Positions 36,828 through 45,505 of a stretch of DNA of 64,000 nucleotides are shown one piece after another. The position numbers were made by a program, and so were the translations under genes. Within the stretch, counting starts at the first letter, position 1, and the number at the start of each line of letters is the position of its first letter. The notes under the pieces were generated by a model, which searched no databases, was not told the DNA's origin, and was given only the letters and a program-made list of their open reading frames with translations. The DNA lies in contig CALIHR010000052.1 in the NCBI GenBank assembly GCA_938020505.1, forward strand, positions 62,001 to 126,000. Reading direction: 5' to 3'. This stretch comes from an uncultured Actinobaculum sp. GTDB taxonomy: Bacteria > Actinomycetota > Actinomycetes > Actinomycetales > Actinomycetaceae.

Positions 36828-37986
36828 GCTTCTCGATCCTCTGCGCATTCAGTCCGCCCGAATGCGCAGATGACTCAGTCAGGCAGAGCTCGCACGCCGG
36901 CTGGGGCTGACCGATCGAACCGTCCACAGGTATGAAACCGTCGGCGCTCCCACCCGTATGGGATTCAAGCTGTCGGAAACTCTTGGGTTCCCCGACCGTT
37001 TTTTCGAGCGCCGTCCATGCGTCGAATTCGATGCGAAAGCCATCAGTTTTCGTGCGAGGCGAACGACAACGAAGCGGCAGCGCGCGGCCGCTATATCGGC
37101 GGGAAGCTTCGGCATTGAGGTAGACCCGTGGATTTCCCAACGCTTTGGCCTGCCCAACGTCGCTGTGCCCGACATGACGGGTGAATCCCCTAGAATCGCG
37201 GCGTCGTTGCTGCGCAACTTCTGGGGGCTCGGCGCCAAGCCGCTGCCGAATCTCGTTCAACTGAGCGAATCGAAAGGAATTCGCGTCAACGGCCTGCCCG
37301 ACGTCGCCGCGTCCGTCGACGCCTTCTCTCTGTGGCACGGGGAGATCCCGCATGTTTTCCTTGCTCAGCGCAAAACGCCGGAGCGAGCCCGCTTCGATCT
37401 GGCTCATGAGATAGGCCATCTTCTCCTCCATCGCCGAATCGGCCCCGAGAGCATCAAGGAGCGTCAAGCTGACGAATTCACCTCGGAGTTCCTCGTTCCG
37501 ACGGAAAGCATCTTTGAGCGTCTTCGCCCCAATCCGACTATCGACGAGCTTATGAAAGCGAAACGAGCTTTTGGCGTTTCAGCGATGGCCCTGACGTACG
37601 CGGTCCACAAGGCCGGCCGCATGACGGACTGGATTTACCGTTCTACGTGCTGCGAGCTGGCGCGGCGAGGTTTCCGAAGCGGCGAGCCCGAGGGGATGAC
37701 GGGTTACGAACGTTCGCGCGTTTTTCCACACGTTCTCTCCTCATCGGCGCAGGGGCCGATTTCAACCGCGCGAATCGCGCGTGAACTCGCTCTTCCTCTG
37801 GAAGACGTCCATGCCGCCATGCTTCATACCGAGCTTCTTGGCCTCCGGTCTTCGGTTTCCGCGTCAAGCCCCGGCGGAAAGTGCGGCGATCCGCGCTTCG
37901 ACCACTCAGCGAGCGGCAGCGACACCGCCCACAGCCGCCGCTCGGCAGACAGGACGGGAACGACGCCGCGATTGCGACTCGTATAG
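36826..37986 (+). pseudogene. XRE-ImmA/IrrE metallopeptidase gene interrupted by a stop codon
   Basis: One continuous frame encodes LLDPLRIQSARMRR, then TGA at 36871-36873, then LSQAELARRLGLTDRTVHRYE. In intact relatives a Gly codon stands where the TGA is (ARMRRG-LSQ), so this is a nonsense change inside the HTH domain. Downstream is a complete ImmA-type zinc peptidase with HEIGH and the later ADEFTSEFLVP. A product starting at ATG 36958 could still be made (342 residues) but would lack the DNA-binding domain. No ATG precedes the HTH part. Intact members cleave repressors to switch on mobile or defence genes. Confidence 0.75.
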
Positions 37987-38043
37987 GGCAAGGTCCGATT
38001 GAAGTGTGAACACTTCAGGCTTTAGGATGCCGATCGCATGGAT

Positions 38044-38397
38044 TCAGCGTGTGACGCGCGGCGAGGGGTCCTCGGGAATCTTCGGATGATTCGGATCCGG
38101 ATTGTCGCGAGTGAACGTCGACCAACTGGGCGTCGGCAGAGATATCGACGGCGTCGGAACGGATATCCGGGACGGTGAGGGGATCGAGGGCATCGGCACG
38201 GGGCTCGGGGTGCAGCGCGGCAGGACGCTTCCAGGGCGCGTCGAGCAGGCCGACGGCGCCGTGGAGGCCGTCGTCGACGGGCTGGGGCTCGGGCCTTCAG
38301 AACCGCAGGAGGCAAGGCCGCCCACGAACATGACTCCAGCGGCAACGAACACAGGAAAAGTGACCAGAAACCGTCGGCAAGTCGGTTCTGTTTTCAT
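38044..38397 (-). CDS. Small Pro/Ser-rich lipoprotein
   Basis: The 117-residue protein has a signal peptide and lipobox LASC (Cys31), then an extended Pro/Ser/Thr-rich chain with repeats of the type PTPSISLP. Little of it should fold. It is probably a cell-wall spanning anchor or spacer. GGAGG lies seven bases before ATG 38397. No partner is evident, and the family was not recognised. Confidence 0.7.
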   Translation of the reverse strand: MKTEPTCRRFLVTFPVFVAAGVMFVGGLASCGSEGPSPSPSTTASTAPSACSTRPGSVLPRCTPSPVPMPSIPSPSRISVPTPSISLPTPSWSTFTRDNPDPNHPKIPEDPSPRVTR

Positions 38398-38496
38398 ACC
38401 GCACCTCCGCCTCTATATTCGATTCTCAACGTAATCAGTGTAACGGACCAACTGCTCAGGACATATGAGCTGAGTTCCACCATTGCCGCTGTCAGA

Positions 38497-39222
38497 TCAC
38501 TTTGCTCGATGCCCAGCCTTAAAGTGCGCTCGCATTTCACGGCGGACAGTGCTCCTTTTCTGGTTGTCTTTCAGCATCTCTTGCCTTTTCATGCCACTTC
38601 CAATTTCTTCTCGAAGCCATTTGAGGCAATCGTCTTGAGCTTCCTTAATCTCTTCAACGGTCTCAGCGCCTCGTTCATCGCACCATTCCTCCATGAGGTC
38701 GGCTTCTTCGTAATACGAAGCAGATTGTTCCTGGAAACTCGATGTCGGCACGATCACCCGCGAATTGTCATGAACCCACCTTTGAAGGAGAAGATTCAAA
38801 CCCAACGGGTCGAGACAGGCAACGCGATTGACAAGGGTTGACGGCGCAACCGTGTGCAGATTGTTGAAAGTGGCTGCGTAATTACGCTCTTTGCCTTCTG
38901 CGTGAGGGAAGAGGTCAGGCAAAGGCATAAGCGCATAATTGCCCCGCCAAGCGCTCTCTTCCAAGATTGAGCGCTTCTTCACTTTCGCAACCAAAAGCTG
39001 CCACCTCAACGAAGTTCCATCTTCGCGCATCGAACACGGATGCTGAAGCACAATGACGCACCGTTTCTTGATTTTCCCAGTGCTTCCGGGCAATTCCATG
39101 TCGGCAAACACATCCCCTGTGAGAATCGGACGCGCGGCATTGATTTCTTCTCCGCGGGCACGGTATAAACTATTCCAATTCGGACGGCCAGCCGCGTAGG
39201 GAGACTCCAGGCAATTCACCAC
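38497..39222 (-). CDS. Protein of unknown function with GDVF and HPCSMR motifs
   Basis: The 241-residue soluble protein shows LTGDVFADMELPG and VIVLQHPCSMREDG in the first third and LMPLPDLFP in the middle, then a charged helical C-terminus with several Lys/Arg (KRQEMLKDNQKRS). I do not recognise a catalytic family. The Cys in HPCSM looks conserved-motif-like but its role is unknown. The start is GTG 39222 or 39219. It lies five bases after the HTH gene at 39228-39872 and is therefore in its operon. The segment is AT-richer than the surroundings. Confidence 0.72.
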   Translation of the reverse strand: MVNCLESPYAAGRPNWNSLYRARGEEINAARPILTGDVFADMELPGSTGKIKKRCVIVLQHPCSMREDGTSLRWQLLVAKVKKRSILEESAWRGNYALMPLPDLFPHAEGKERNYAATFNNLHTVAPSTLVNRVACLDPLGLNLLLQRWVHDNSRVIVPTSSFQEQSASYYEEADLMEEWCDERGAETVEEIKEAQDDCLKWLREEIGSGMKRQEMLKDNQKRSTVRREMRAHFKAGHRAK

Positions 39223-39227
39223 GTTCT

Positions 39228-39872
39228 TTACCTCTTCGAGCGTAGCGAATACTGGCCATCTTCAGCCTCGAACGCCTCGAAGTCACTCGAATAGCGGGGC
39301 CGCCACTCAGGATCGAATTCGGTCAGGAGGGTTTCAGGATCGACTTGGCCACTGGCGAAGTCGAAAACTAGATCGATTCGATCATTCGCGAAAAGCTCGA
39401 TCGGAGTGACCGGAGCTTCGGGGACAAGAGGCACCTCGAACCATGACGCCGTTTCTTCCACCATGTAGTGCTGAGAAACGAGATCACAGGCTGCAACAAG
39501 CGATGCCGTCCGGCGGCGGCTTTCGCCTGAAGGACTTTGACCTTGGCGCCACTTTCGAATTGCGGGCACGCTTACACGCAGCATACGGCCGAGATCTCGC
39601 CATGAGAAACCCATGTCGGCAAGCTCCTCGAGCATTTGCTCGAACGATTTCTTAGCCCGTTCCGCCGTGCGTATCCGCCACTCGGACATGAGCGAGTTTT
39701 GATGGAGATCTTTAGTTTCTTCCTGGAGGGCACGAACTCGTCTCCGCTGAAATCCGGCAGCATCAGTGAGTTCAGCTGCGGTTCGCGTCATACTCACCTG
39801 AGAGAGACGAGTGAGCTCGCCACCGGTTGGGCGAGCTCCCACCTCGTCCGCACCCGTTTTGGCATTAACCAT
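39228..39872 (-). CDS. HTH protein resembling Xre/MbcA/ParS-type antitoxins
   Basis: In this 214-residue protein a helical N-terminus (to about 75) leads to an HTH (SWRDLGRMLRVSVPAIRKWR, about 88-107). A second helical domain and a C-terminal segment with SGQVDPETLLTEFDPEW follow, like the toxin-binding half of DUF2384-type antitoxins. GAGGTG precedes ATG 39872. It sits in the middle of a three-gene, low-GC run. By architecture it could repress its own operon and bind the downstream protein; no RES or other known toxin is present, so a classical toxin-antitoxin label would be speculative. Confidence 0.72.
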   Translation of the reverse strand: MVNAKTGADEVGARPTGGELTRLSQVSMTRTAAELTDAAGFQRRRVRALQEETKDLHQNSLMSEWRIRTAERAKKSFEQMLEELADMGFSWRDLGRMLRVSVPAIRKWRQGQSPSGESRRRTASLVAACDLVSQHYMVEETASWFEVPLVPEAPVTPIELFANDRIDLVFDFASGQVDPETLLTEFDPEWRPRYSSDFEAFEAEDGQYSLRSKR

Positions 39873-39888
39873 GACGAAGCACCTCGTT

Positions 39889-40218
39889 TCACAATCGATC
39901 GGTTATCAGCTCTTCGAAAGCCAGACGAATCGGAGCGTGCAAGCCATCGATTTGGAACGTCGCGGCCGTGCGCCTGTCACGGCTCAACCACAGGTAGACG
40001 GGCAACTCCAGCGTATGGGGAACGGGAGAAGAGTCCCCGTCCTGCTGACGGAGCTCGAACTCAATTGACCTATCTTCCTCAGCAAGAGGGAGGGCTTCGC
40101 GCAGCAGTTGCGAAACAACCGCGCGTTGACCGGAATTCAACGGCTCACAACGATCGTGCTTTACTTCGACCGCCGTGTGCACTATTGGAGGGTTGGGGTA
40201 CACCTCGCTTTCCTGCAT
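39889..40218 (-). CDS. Short TIGR04255-like protein, possibly truncated
   Basis: The 109-residue protein opens with EVYPNPPIVHTAVEV, matching the N-terminal YPNPPIVEA signature of TIGR04255 proteins, and has a strand-rich middle (TLELPVYLWLSRDRRTAATFQIDG). Family members are about 250 residues long, so only the first domain is present; the rest seems lost or replaced by the next gene, 16 bases on. TATTCT six bases before ATG 40218 suggests a leaderless start. It is the first gene of the three-gene run. Function unknown. Confidence 0.6.
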   Translation of the reverse strand: MQESEVYPNPPIVHTAVEVKHDRCEPLNSGQRAVVSQLLREALPLAEEDRSIEFELRQQDGDSSPVPHTLELPVYLWLSRDRRTAATFQIDGLHAPIRLAFEELITDRL

Positions 40219-40386
40219 GCGAATAGAATACCCGAAATGAAACGGAAACAGAAACCAAACACGTAACGCGCGCATTGGCAGAACCAAGGGTCTGCGGGCG
40301 CTTCAGTCAAGGCTTTTCGACCCGTGTTTCCGACATTCTGGCCGACGGCTCCGTCGACAGCCGTCCGCACCCGCGTTCGCAAAAGC

Positions 40387-41241
40387 TCAGGCCGCGGCGC
40401 GCCTGCTCTTGAGGAAGCCCCGCAGCCCGCGCGGCGAGGTTAGCCACACCGCGAAAAAGAGGAAGCCGCCGGTCGCCACGACGGTCGCCCCCGACGCCGT
40501 GTCAAACCAGTAGGAGGCGTAGACGCCCACGATGGTCGACGCCACCGAAAGCGCCGGGGCGATGAGCAGCATCCTCGAGAATCTCTGGGTGATGAGCATC
40601 GCCGTCGCCCCGGGCGTGATCAGAAGCGTCACGATGAGAACCGCGCCGACCGCCTGCATCGCCGTCACCACAGTCATCGCCAGGCATACGAGCAGCAGCG
40701 CGCCCATGCGCCACGCCGGGAGCCCGATGGCCTGCAGGTGGACCGGATCGAAGGCGTAGGCGGTGAGGTCTTTGCGCTTGAGCAGCAGGACGATTCCGGC
40801 CAGCGGCCCAAGGATGAGAACCTGCCACATGTCCGCCTGCGTGATCCCCAGCAGATCGCCGAAAAGCACATGGGAAAGATTGATGTTCGAGGGATTCTTC
40901 GACACGAGCACGAGGCCGATGGCGAAGAGCGTCGTGAAAACGATGCCCATGCTCGCGTCGGATTTGAGGTGGGATGTTTGCCGCACCGCGAAGATGAGGC
41001 CGACGACGAGGAGCGCGGCCGCGAGCGCGCCGACGGAATACGGGATCCCGAGCATGTGGGCGACGACGACGCCGGGAAGAACCGCGTGCGAGAGGGCGTC
41101 GCCCATGAGGGACCAGCCGACGAGGACGATCCAGCAGCTGATGATCGCGCACACGGCTCCGGCTATCGCGGTGACGACGATTCCGCGGACCATGAACTCG
41201 TAAGTCCACATCCGCCCGAAAGTCTCCCATAGATCAGGCAT
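40387..41241 (-). CDS. Manganese/zinc-type ABC transporter permease
   Basis: The 284-residue permease has about eight membrane helices of the TroC/ZnuB/MntB family: CWIVLVGWSLMGDALSHAVLPG near residue 40 is the family signature, and GAVLIVTLLITPGATA lies in the C-terminal half. It pairs with the ATPase at 41234-42049 and the binding protein at 42046-42978, and forms the pore for a divalent metal. ATG 41241 overlaps the ATPase stop by eight bases. The upstream frame extension is out of family. The substrate is inferred as Mn from the binding protein. Confidence 0.93.
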   Translation of the reverse strand: MPDLWETFGRMWTYEFMVRGIVVTAIAGAVCAIISCWIVLVGWSLMGDALSHAVLPGVVVAHMLGIPYSVGALAAALLVVGLIFAVRQTSHLKSDASMGIVFTTLFAIGLVLVSKNPSNINLSHVLFGDLLGITQADMWQVLILGPLAGIVLLLKRKDLTAYAFDPVHLQAIGLPAWRMGALLLVCLAMTVVTAMQAVGAVLIVTLLITPGATAMLITQRFSRMLLIAPALSVASTIVGVYASYWFDTASGATVVATGGFLFFAVWLTSPRGLRGFLKSRRAAA

Positions 41242-42049
41242 CGTCCTTCTCCTTTCCGGACACGGCGTTAAACCAAACGTCCAGAGCTGCCGCGCCATTG
41301 GCGCTCACACCGAAGGCGCGCCCGAGGTTCTCCGGGCGCAGGGCGTCCTCGACGTCGCCTTGGAAGACGACCTCGCGCAGGAGCAGGAGCGCCTCGTCGC
41401 ACAGCTCGGACATCCCGGCGAGGTCGTGTGTGGCGACAAGCACCGCGGCGCCGCCGGCCGCCAGCTTGCGCACGAGCGAGACGATCGCCCCTTCGCTCGG
41501 CTTGTCGACGCCTGCGAAGGGCTCGTCCATGAGCAGCAGCCGCGCACCCTGGGCGATGGCGCGCGCGATGAACACCCTTTTGCGCTGGCCTCCCGACAGC
41601 GCGCCGATCTGCCGATTGCGCAGTTCCGGCACGCCGACCATGTCGAGGGCCCGGTCGACCGCTTCGACGTCGTCGGGGCGAGGGCGCCTCGTCCATCCCA
41701 TTCGCCCGTAACGGCCCATCATGACGACGTCGGCCACGCTCAGCGGGAAGTCCCAGTCGACTCCCTCGTTCTGGGGGACGTAGCCGACCAGGCCGTCCCT
41801 GCGGGCCGAACGCGCGGACTCTCCGTACACGGAGACGTCCCCGGTCGAGCGAACCGTGCCGACGACCGCCTTGATGAGCGTCGATTTCCCGGAGCCGTTC
41901 ATTCCGACGACGCCGCACACGCGCCCGGGACTGAGCGAGAAGGTCACGCCCGTCAAAGCCTTGACGGGTCCATACGAAACGCGAAGGCCTTCGACCGACA
42001 GCGCGGCCTCCATTCGCCTTCGCGGTTCGATTTCGCTGCGTCGCCTCAT
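41234..42049 (-). CDS. Manganese/zinc-type ABC transporter ATPase
   Basis: The 271-residue ABC ATPase has Walker A GMNGSGKST, a Q-loop in GYVPQNEGVDWDFP, signature LSGGQRKR, Walker B LLLMDEPFAG and H-loop ATHDL. The VDWDFPLSVADVV stretch is characteristic of Mn/Zn importers. ATG 42049 overlaps the binding-protein stop (ATGA), which places the 13-residue extension before MEAALS in the protein; the internal ATG at 42013 is the alternative. It is the second gene of the operon. Confidence 0.94.
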   Translation of the reverse strand: MRRRSEIEPRRRMEAALSVEGLRVSYGPVKALTGVTFSLSPGRVCGVVGMNGSGKSTLIKAVVGTVRSTGDVSVYGESARSARRDGLVGYVPQNEGVDWDFPLSVADVVMMGRYGRMGWTRRPRPDDVEAVDRALDMVGVPELRNRQIGALSGGQRKRVFIARAIAQGARLLLMDEPFAGVDKPSEGAIVSLVRKLAAGGAAVLVATHDLAGMSELCDEALLLLREVVFQGDVEDALRPENLGRAFGVSANGAAALDVWFNAVSGKEKDDA

Positions 42050-42978
42050 GTGGCTCCGCCGGCCAGTCCGGAGGCGATCGTCTTCGTGTCGTACTTGAGG
42101 AGGTCCAGATACGTGGGAGCCGGGCCTTTCGCATCCGTGAGCGAGTCGACATAGAGCGTTCCGCCGTACTTGGCGCCGGTCGCCTGGACGACGGCGTCCA
42201 TCTTGCCCTCGACCGTCGATTCGCAGAAAACTGCGGGAATGCGGTTCTTCTTCACGGTGTCTTGAACGGCCGCGACGCGTTTGGGGGTCATCGCGCCCTC
42301 GGCGTTGACGCCCCAAAGGTAGTGCTCGGCGAGCCCGTAGTCCCTGGCCAGGTAGCTGAACGCACCCTCGCACGTCACGAGCGCCCGCTGCTCCTGCGGG
42401 ACCGAGGCGAGCTTCTTTTGCATGTCGTTTGCGATCGCGTCGAGCTTGGCTTTGTATGCCTTTCCGTTGGCCTCGAACTCCTTCGCGTGCGACGGGTCGA
42501 GCTTGGAGAAGGCCGCGACCATGTTGTCGACGTAGATCTTTGCGTTTTTAGGGCTCATCCACGCGTGGGGATTGGGTTCGCCCTTGTGATCGCCTTCGGC
42601 GATGGGAATGGGGGTCACCCCTTTGGAGGCGACGACGGTCTCGGCGTCGGATTGCGAGGTGAATTTCTCGAACCACCGCTCCAGGCCCAGCCCGTTTTGG
42701 ATGACGAGGTCGGCGTCGGCGCCGCGCCTGATGTCCTCCGGGCTCGGTTGGTAATCGTGTATTTCCTCGCCTGGCGAGGTGATGGATTCGACGCGCAGTC
42801 GATCTCCGGCGATCGACTTGGCCATGTCCTTCATGACGGTGAAGGTGGTGAGCACCAAAGGGCGGGAATCGGACGAGGGCCGCGCACTGCACGCGGCCAA
42901 GGCGAGCGCCGCAGCCAGGACGGCGGCGACGCCCGCGAGTCGACGGGCGGGTTTCCTGAACCCGCGATACTTCATCAT
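42046..42978 (-). CDS. Metal-binding lipoprotein of a Mn ABC importer (PsaA/MntA type)
   Basis: The 310-residue lipoprotein has lipobox LAAC (Cys30). Metal ligands fall at His74 (EEIHDYQP), His138 (NPHAWMS), Glu204 (TCEGAFSYL) and Asp278 (YVDSL), almost the same spacing as His67/His139/Glu205/Asp280 of PsaA. His-His-Glu-Asp indicates Mn (or Fe) rather than Zn, which usually uses a third His. No His-rich loop is present, as expected for Mn binders. It is the first gene of the operon; a palindromic operator is centred about 20 bases upstream, so expression probably responds to Mn through a DtxR/MntR-type repressor. Confidence 0.94.
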   Translation of the reverse strand: MMKYRGFRKPARRLAGVAAVLAAALALAACSARPSSDSRPLVLTTFTVMKDMAKSIAGDRLRVESITSPGEEIHDYQPSPEDIRRGADADLVIQNGLGLERWFEKFTSQSDAETVVASKGVTPIPIAEGDHKGEPNPHAWMSPKNAKIYVDNMVAAFSKLDPSHAKEFEANGKAYKAKLDAIANDMQKKLASVPQEQRALVTCEGAFSYLARDYGLAEHYLWGVNAEGAMTPKRVAAVQDTVKKNRIPAVFCESTVEGKMDAVVQATGAKYGGTLYVDSLTDAKGPAPTYLDLLKYDTKTIASGLAGGAT

Positions 42979-42991
42979 GAATCACATGATA

Positions 42992-43007
42992 TTTCGGTAG
43001 ACCGAAA
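42992..43007 (-). promoter_or_regulatory. Palindromic operator of the manganese importer operon
   Basis: TTTCGGT-AG-ACCGAAA is a perfect 7-2-7 inverted repeat 14 bases upstream of the first ATG. DtxR/MntR-family sites have the general form TTnnGGnnnnCCnnAA, which this fits. The repressor gene is not in the window. Confidence 0.75.
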
Positions 43008-43075
43008 ACTAGTGGGTCACAAGTCCTATTGAGAATCGATCTCAATCGGTTGCACTACGCTGAAACGGCGAGGGG

Positions 43076-43727
43076 CTAAAAGGGCGGCGGCGTAGGAGGC
43101 GTGAAGAGTGCAGGCGGCCCGGCTCCCTTGACGGGCGGGACGACGGGCCCGGATTTGAGTATCGACAGGTCGGCTGACCCCTCGACCGCCGTGGACGCCT
43201 TCGCGCTCGCCTGCGTCGCGGATTTTGCGGCGAAGGACGCTTCGGGGGCGATCGTCGCTCCCTTGGGCATGAGCCCGCGCGGCGGCCTGACCGTGATCGT
43301 CGCCTGGCCCGCGGTGCAGGCGGGCGCCGTTCCCAGGATATAGACGACCTTTCCGTCGGAGTTCCGCGTGGGGGGCGACGATCGTCGGAGGGGCGACGAC
43401 TCCCGTCGTGCTGGCGGCGGCAAGGATCGGCGCGGCCTCGGAGTTCACCGCCCCGTCGGGGCTGGAAAAGCGCGGGACGTCGACCGTCAGAACCGCGCCG
43501 TCGCAGTTGGCGTCGGTCGATGCGCAGGAAAACTCGACCGTGTAGACGACGTTGTCGCCGGTCTTGACCGTCCGCGCGTTCGGGGCGAGGGTCACGCGCA
43601 AGGTCGGGGCGCCGCCGTCGGCGAAGCTCGCCGACCCCAATCCGAAAACGAGAAGCGCAGCGGTTAAGAAACCGAGAATCCTTCGGCTTCCCCTCGATTG
43701 GGCGCAGGGCGACACGGTGCTCGACAT
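43076..43727 (-). pseudogene. Frameshifted secreted protein with DUF11-like repeats
   Basis: From ATG 43727 (AAGGGA six bases upstream) the frame gives a signal peptide ending SASFA and a strand domain (LRVTLAPNARTVKTGDNVVYTVEF). At a run of six C on the coding strand (about 43370-43375) the homologous reading moves to another frame: PTRNSDGKVVYILGTAP, then ADLSILKSGP, typical of DUF11-type surface repeats. Removing one C restores a single frame of about 216 residues to the stop at 43076. This is either a mutation, a slip-prone tract or a sequencing error. The protein ends without an anchor and may be the stump of a longer adhesin. Confidence 0.75.
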
Positions 43728-43850
43728 GAAGATCCCTTCAGGCGTCATGGGTGAGAAGCGCACAGATGCGCCTCAACCCCGCCGCCCGCACCAAGAGGGA
43801 GTCACTAGTCCGCCATAGGCCTCAGGAACGATAAAACAGTGTGATTCACA

Positions 43851-44462
43851 CTAAAGCGCTTCGATTTTGGCCGACAACGCCTCTAAATTCTCGAAGCGAT
43901 GCCCCAGGAAACCCAATTTCATTGCGGCCTCGACGTTCGTCAGAGAGTCGTCGACGAACAGCACGTCCTCGGGGACAAGTTTTCGTCCGGCGGACTGCGA
44001 GAGCCGCGCGAGGGCGACGGCGAAGGCCTCTTCGTCGGGCTTGGCCAGGCGCAGGCGGCACGAGAAGAGGACCGGGTCGAACAGCTCATCGATCCAGGGG
44101 TTGTGCCACCTCGTCCAACCGACGAAATCGCAGGGTATGTTCGAGAGCATCCCCATCGTCAGGCCGGCGCGGTTGAGGCCGCGCGCGAAGGAGACCATCG
44201 CTTCGTCTTTGGCGCCCAGAGCCGCAAGGTCGGCGGCGAGGGCCGCCTGCCAATCGATGTCGACGCCGGTCTCGGCGGCCACCCTCGCCCAGTACTCGCG
44301 CGAGCCAATGGCGCCCGCGTCGTATTCGGCGCGATTTTGCCCGCGGTAGGCGGGAAGGAGGGCGTCCGGCTCAACCCCCACCGTTCTCGCCAGCGTTTCA
44401 AATGATGTGCGTGATTGTTCGGATATGAATAATCCGAAAAGATCGAACAGAAGCGCGTGCAT
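43851..44462 (-). CDS. HAD-superfamily phosphatase (subfamily IA)
   Basis: The 203-residue protein has nucleophile Asp7 in FDLFGLFI, Ser in MLSNIP (motif II), Lys in RLAKPDEEAF (motif III) and the acidic pair in LFVDDSLTNVEAA (motif IV). The second aspartate of the usual DxD is Phe, as in the DLFG subgroup of haloacid-dehalogenase-like phosphatases. The cap domain covers about 15-85. The substrate is not predictable. No ribosome site precedes ATG 44462. It is next to a TetR gene on the same strand, 61 bases apart, but with no obvious functional link. Confidence 0.9.
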   Translation of the reverse strand: MHALLFDLFGLFISEQSRTSFETLARTVGVEPDALLPAYRGQNRAEYDAGAIGSREYWARVAAETGVDIDWQAALAADLAALGAKDEAMVSFARGLNRAGLTMGMLSNIPCDFVGWTRWHNPWIDELFDPVLFSCRLRLAKPDEEAFAVALARLSQSAGRKLVPEDVLFVDDSLTNVEAAMKLGFLGHRFENLEALSAKIEAL

Positions 44463-44523
44463 GTACCCAGATTAATTGACATGCAGTTTATTTGCATTAA
44501 CCGTCCAACCAGTGCACACAACT

Positions 44524-45147
44524 TCACTTTTCGGCCGCCTTCCCCAAAGCGGCGACGGATTCGCCGAGCGCCCCGGCGACGGCGGCCGGATCCTCGCCCG
44601 CATCGACCTGCGCGAAGGCCTCCAGCAGGAGCACGCGGGTGAAGCCCGCCCACATGCGCGGATTCTCCACCCCCAGCTCCTCCCATTGTTCGCGGAGGAA
44701 ATCATCGGCCATCGCGTGGATGTCGGCGACGTCCTCGGCGACGGCGGCGCGCTCGCCGCCCGCCCCGTCGGATCGGGCGGGGCTCCCGCGAGCGCGCATG
44801 AGGCTCATGAGCCAGCCGTGGGAAGACTCGTTCGACTGCCTGAGGCTGGCGACCGCAAACTGCCGAAGGCGGACGGCGGGCGGCGCCTCGGCGTCGACCT
44901 GCGAGAAGATCGCTTCGCGCCAGCGGGGGATGTAGCGGGCGAGCGTGAGCAGCCGCAGATCGTCGACCGAATCGACGTACCGGTAGATCGAATTGCGGGC
45001 GATGCCGGCCTCAGCCGCCACGGCTGCGGCCGAAAGGGCGTCGGGGCCCGACTCGCGCAAAAGCCGTTCGGCAGCGTCGACGAGCTTCGTCTTGACGATC
45101 TCCCTGTGTTGGCGCACGGTGGGCGCGCTGATCTTCGGCACTGCCAT
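44524..45147 (-). CDS. TetR-family transcriptional regulator
   Basis: The 207-residue protein has an N-terminal HTH: IVKTKLVDAAERLLRESG, then LSAAAVAAEAGIARNSIYRYV (about 18-55), the TetR hallmark with the tyrosine before helix 4. The ligand domain is all-helical with no recognised subfamily. The start is uncertain: ATG 45147 keeps the typical leader, but its AAGGGGG lies directly against the start codon. The neighbouring HAD gene is the most likely local target. No clear operator palindrome was identified. Confidence 0.88.
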   Translation of the reverse strand: MAVPKISAPTVRQHREIVKTKLVDAAERLLRESGPDALSAAAVAAEAGIARNSIYRYVDSVDDLRLLTLARYIPRWREAIFSQVDAEAPPAVRLRQFAVASLRQSNESSHGWLMSLMRARGSPARSDGAGGERAAVAEDVADIHAMADDFLREQWEELGVENPRMWAGFTRVLLLEAFAQVDAGEDPAAVAGALGESVAALGKAAEK

Positions 45148-45505
45148 CCCCCTTGGATCACTGCTTCGAGCATAATCGCCGCCCGCCGGAATCGCACGCC
45201 GCGGCCCCGCCGCAGAGACGACGAGGGCCCGGGAGGTCACGCATCCCTCCCGGGCCTCGCGGTGCACGCAAACGCGCACGCGTCAGACTTCACGCACATC
45301 GGAGGGGAAGGAGACGTTCCCGACCCGAATGCCTGACGCACACATCCTGTCTCCCGAGTCTGCGGTGCCGACTGCGCGGCTGCGCCCGCCGGCAATTGAA
45401 TTATACCTGAAATACCTACGTTTTCGAAGGTACTACTTGCCACAGATTAGGGTCATTCTATCCGTCGTTCTCCTTTTCCCACAGCGTCGAAGGGAAGCCA
45501 GCGCC
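45148..45505. other. Intergenic region with strong hairpin
   Basis: No gene was recognised. A hairpin at 45223-45258 pairs GCCCGGGAGG (45227-45236) with CCTCCCGGGC (45246-45255), extended by GAG/CTC. It lies downstream of the lipoprotein operon that ends at 45506 and could end its transcript, although no T-tract follows. The remainder contains the TetR promoter region. Confidence 0.5.

Noticed and set aside
36270..38040. Integrated element with attachment repeats at tRNA-Arg
   Set aside because: No integrase and no repeat of the tRNA 3' end were found downstream.
38497..39872. RES-Xre toxin-antitoxin pair
   Set aside because: The downstream protein lacks the RES-domain pattern; only the antitoxin-like half is suggestive.
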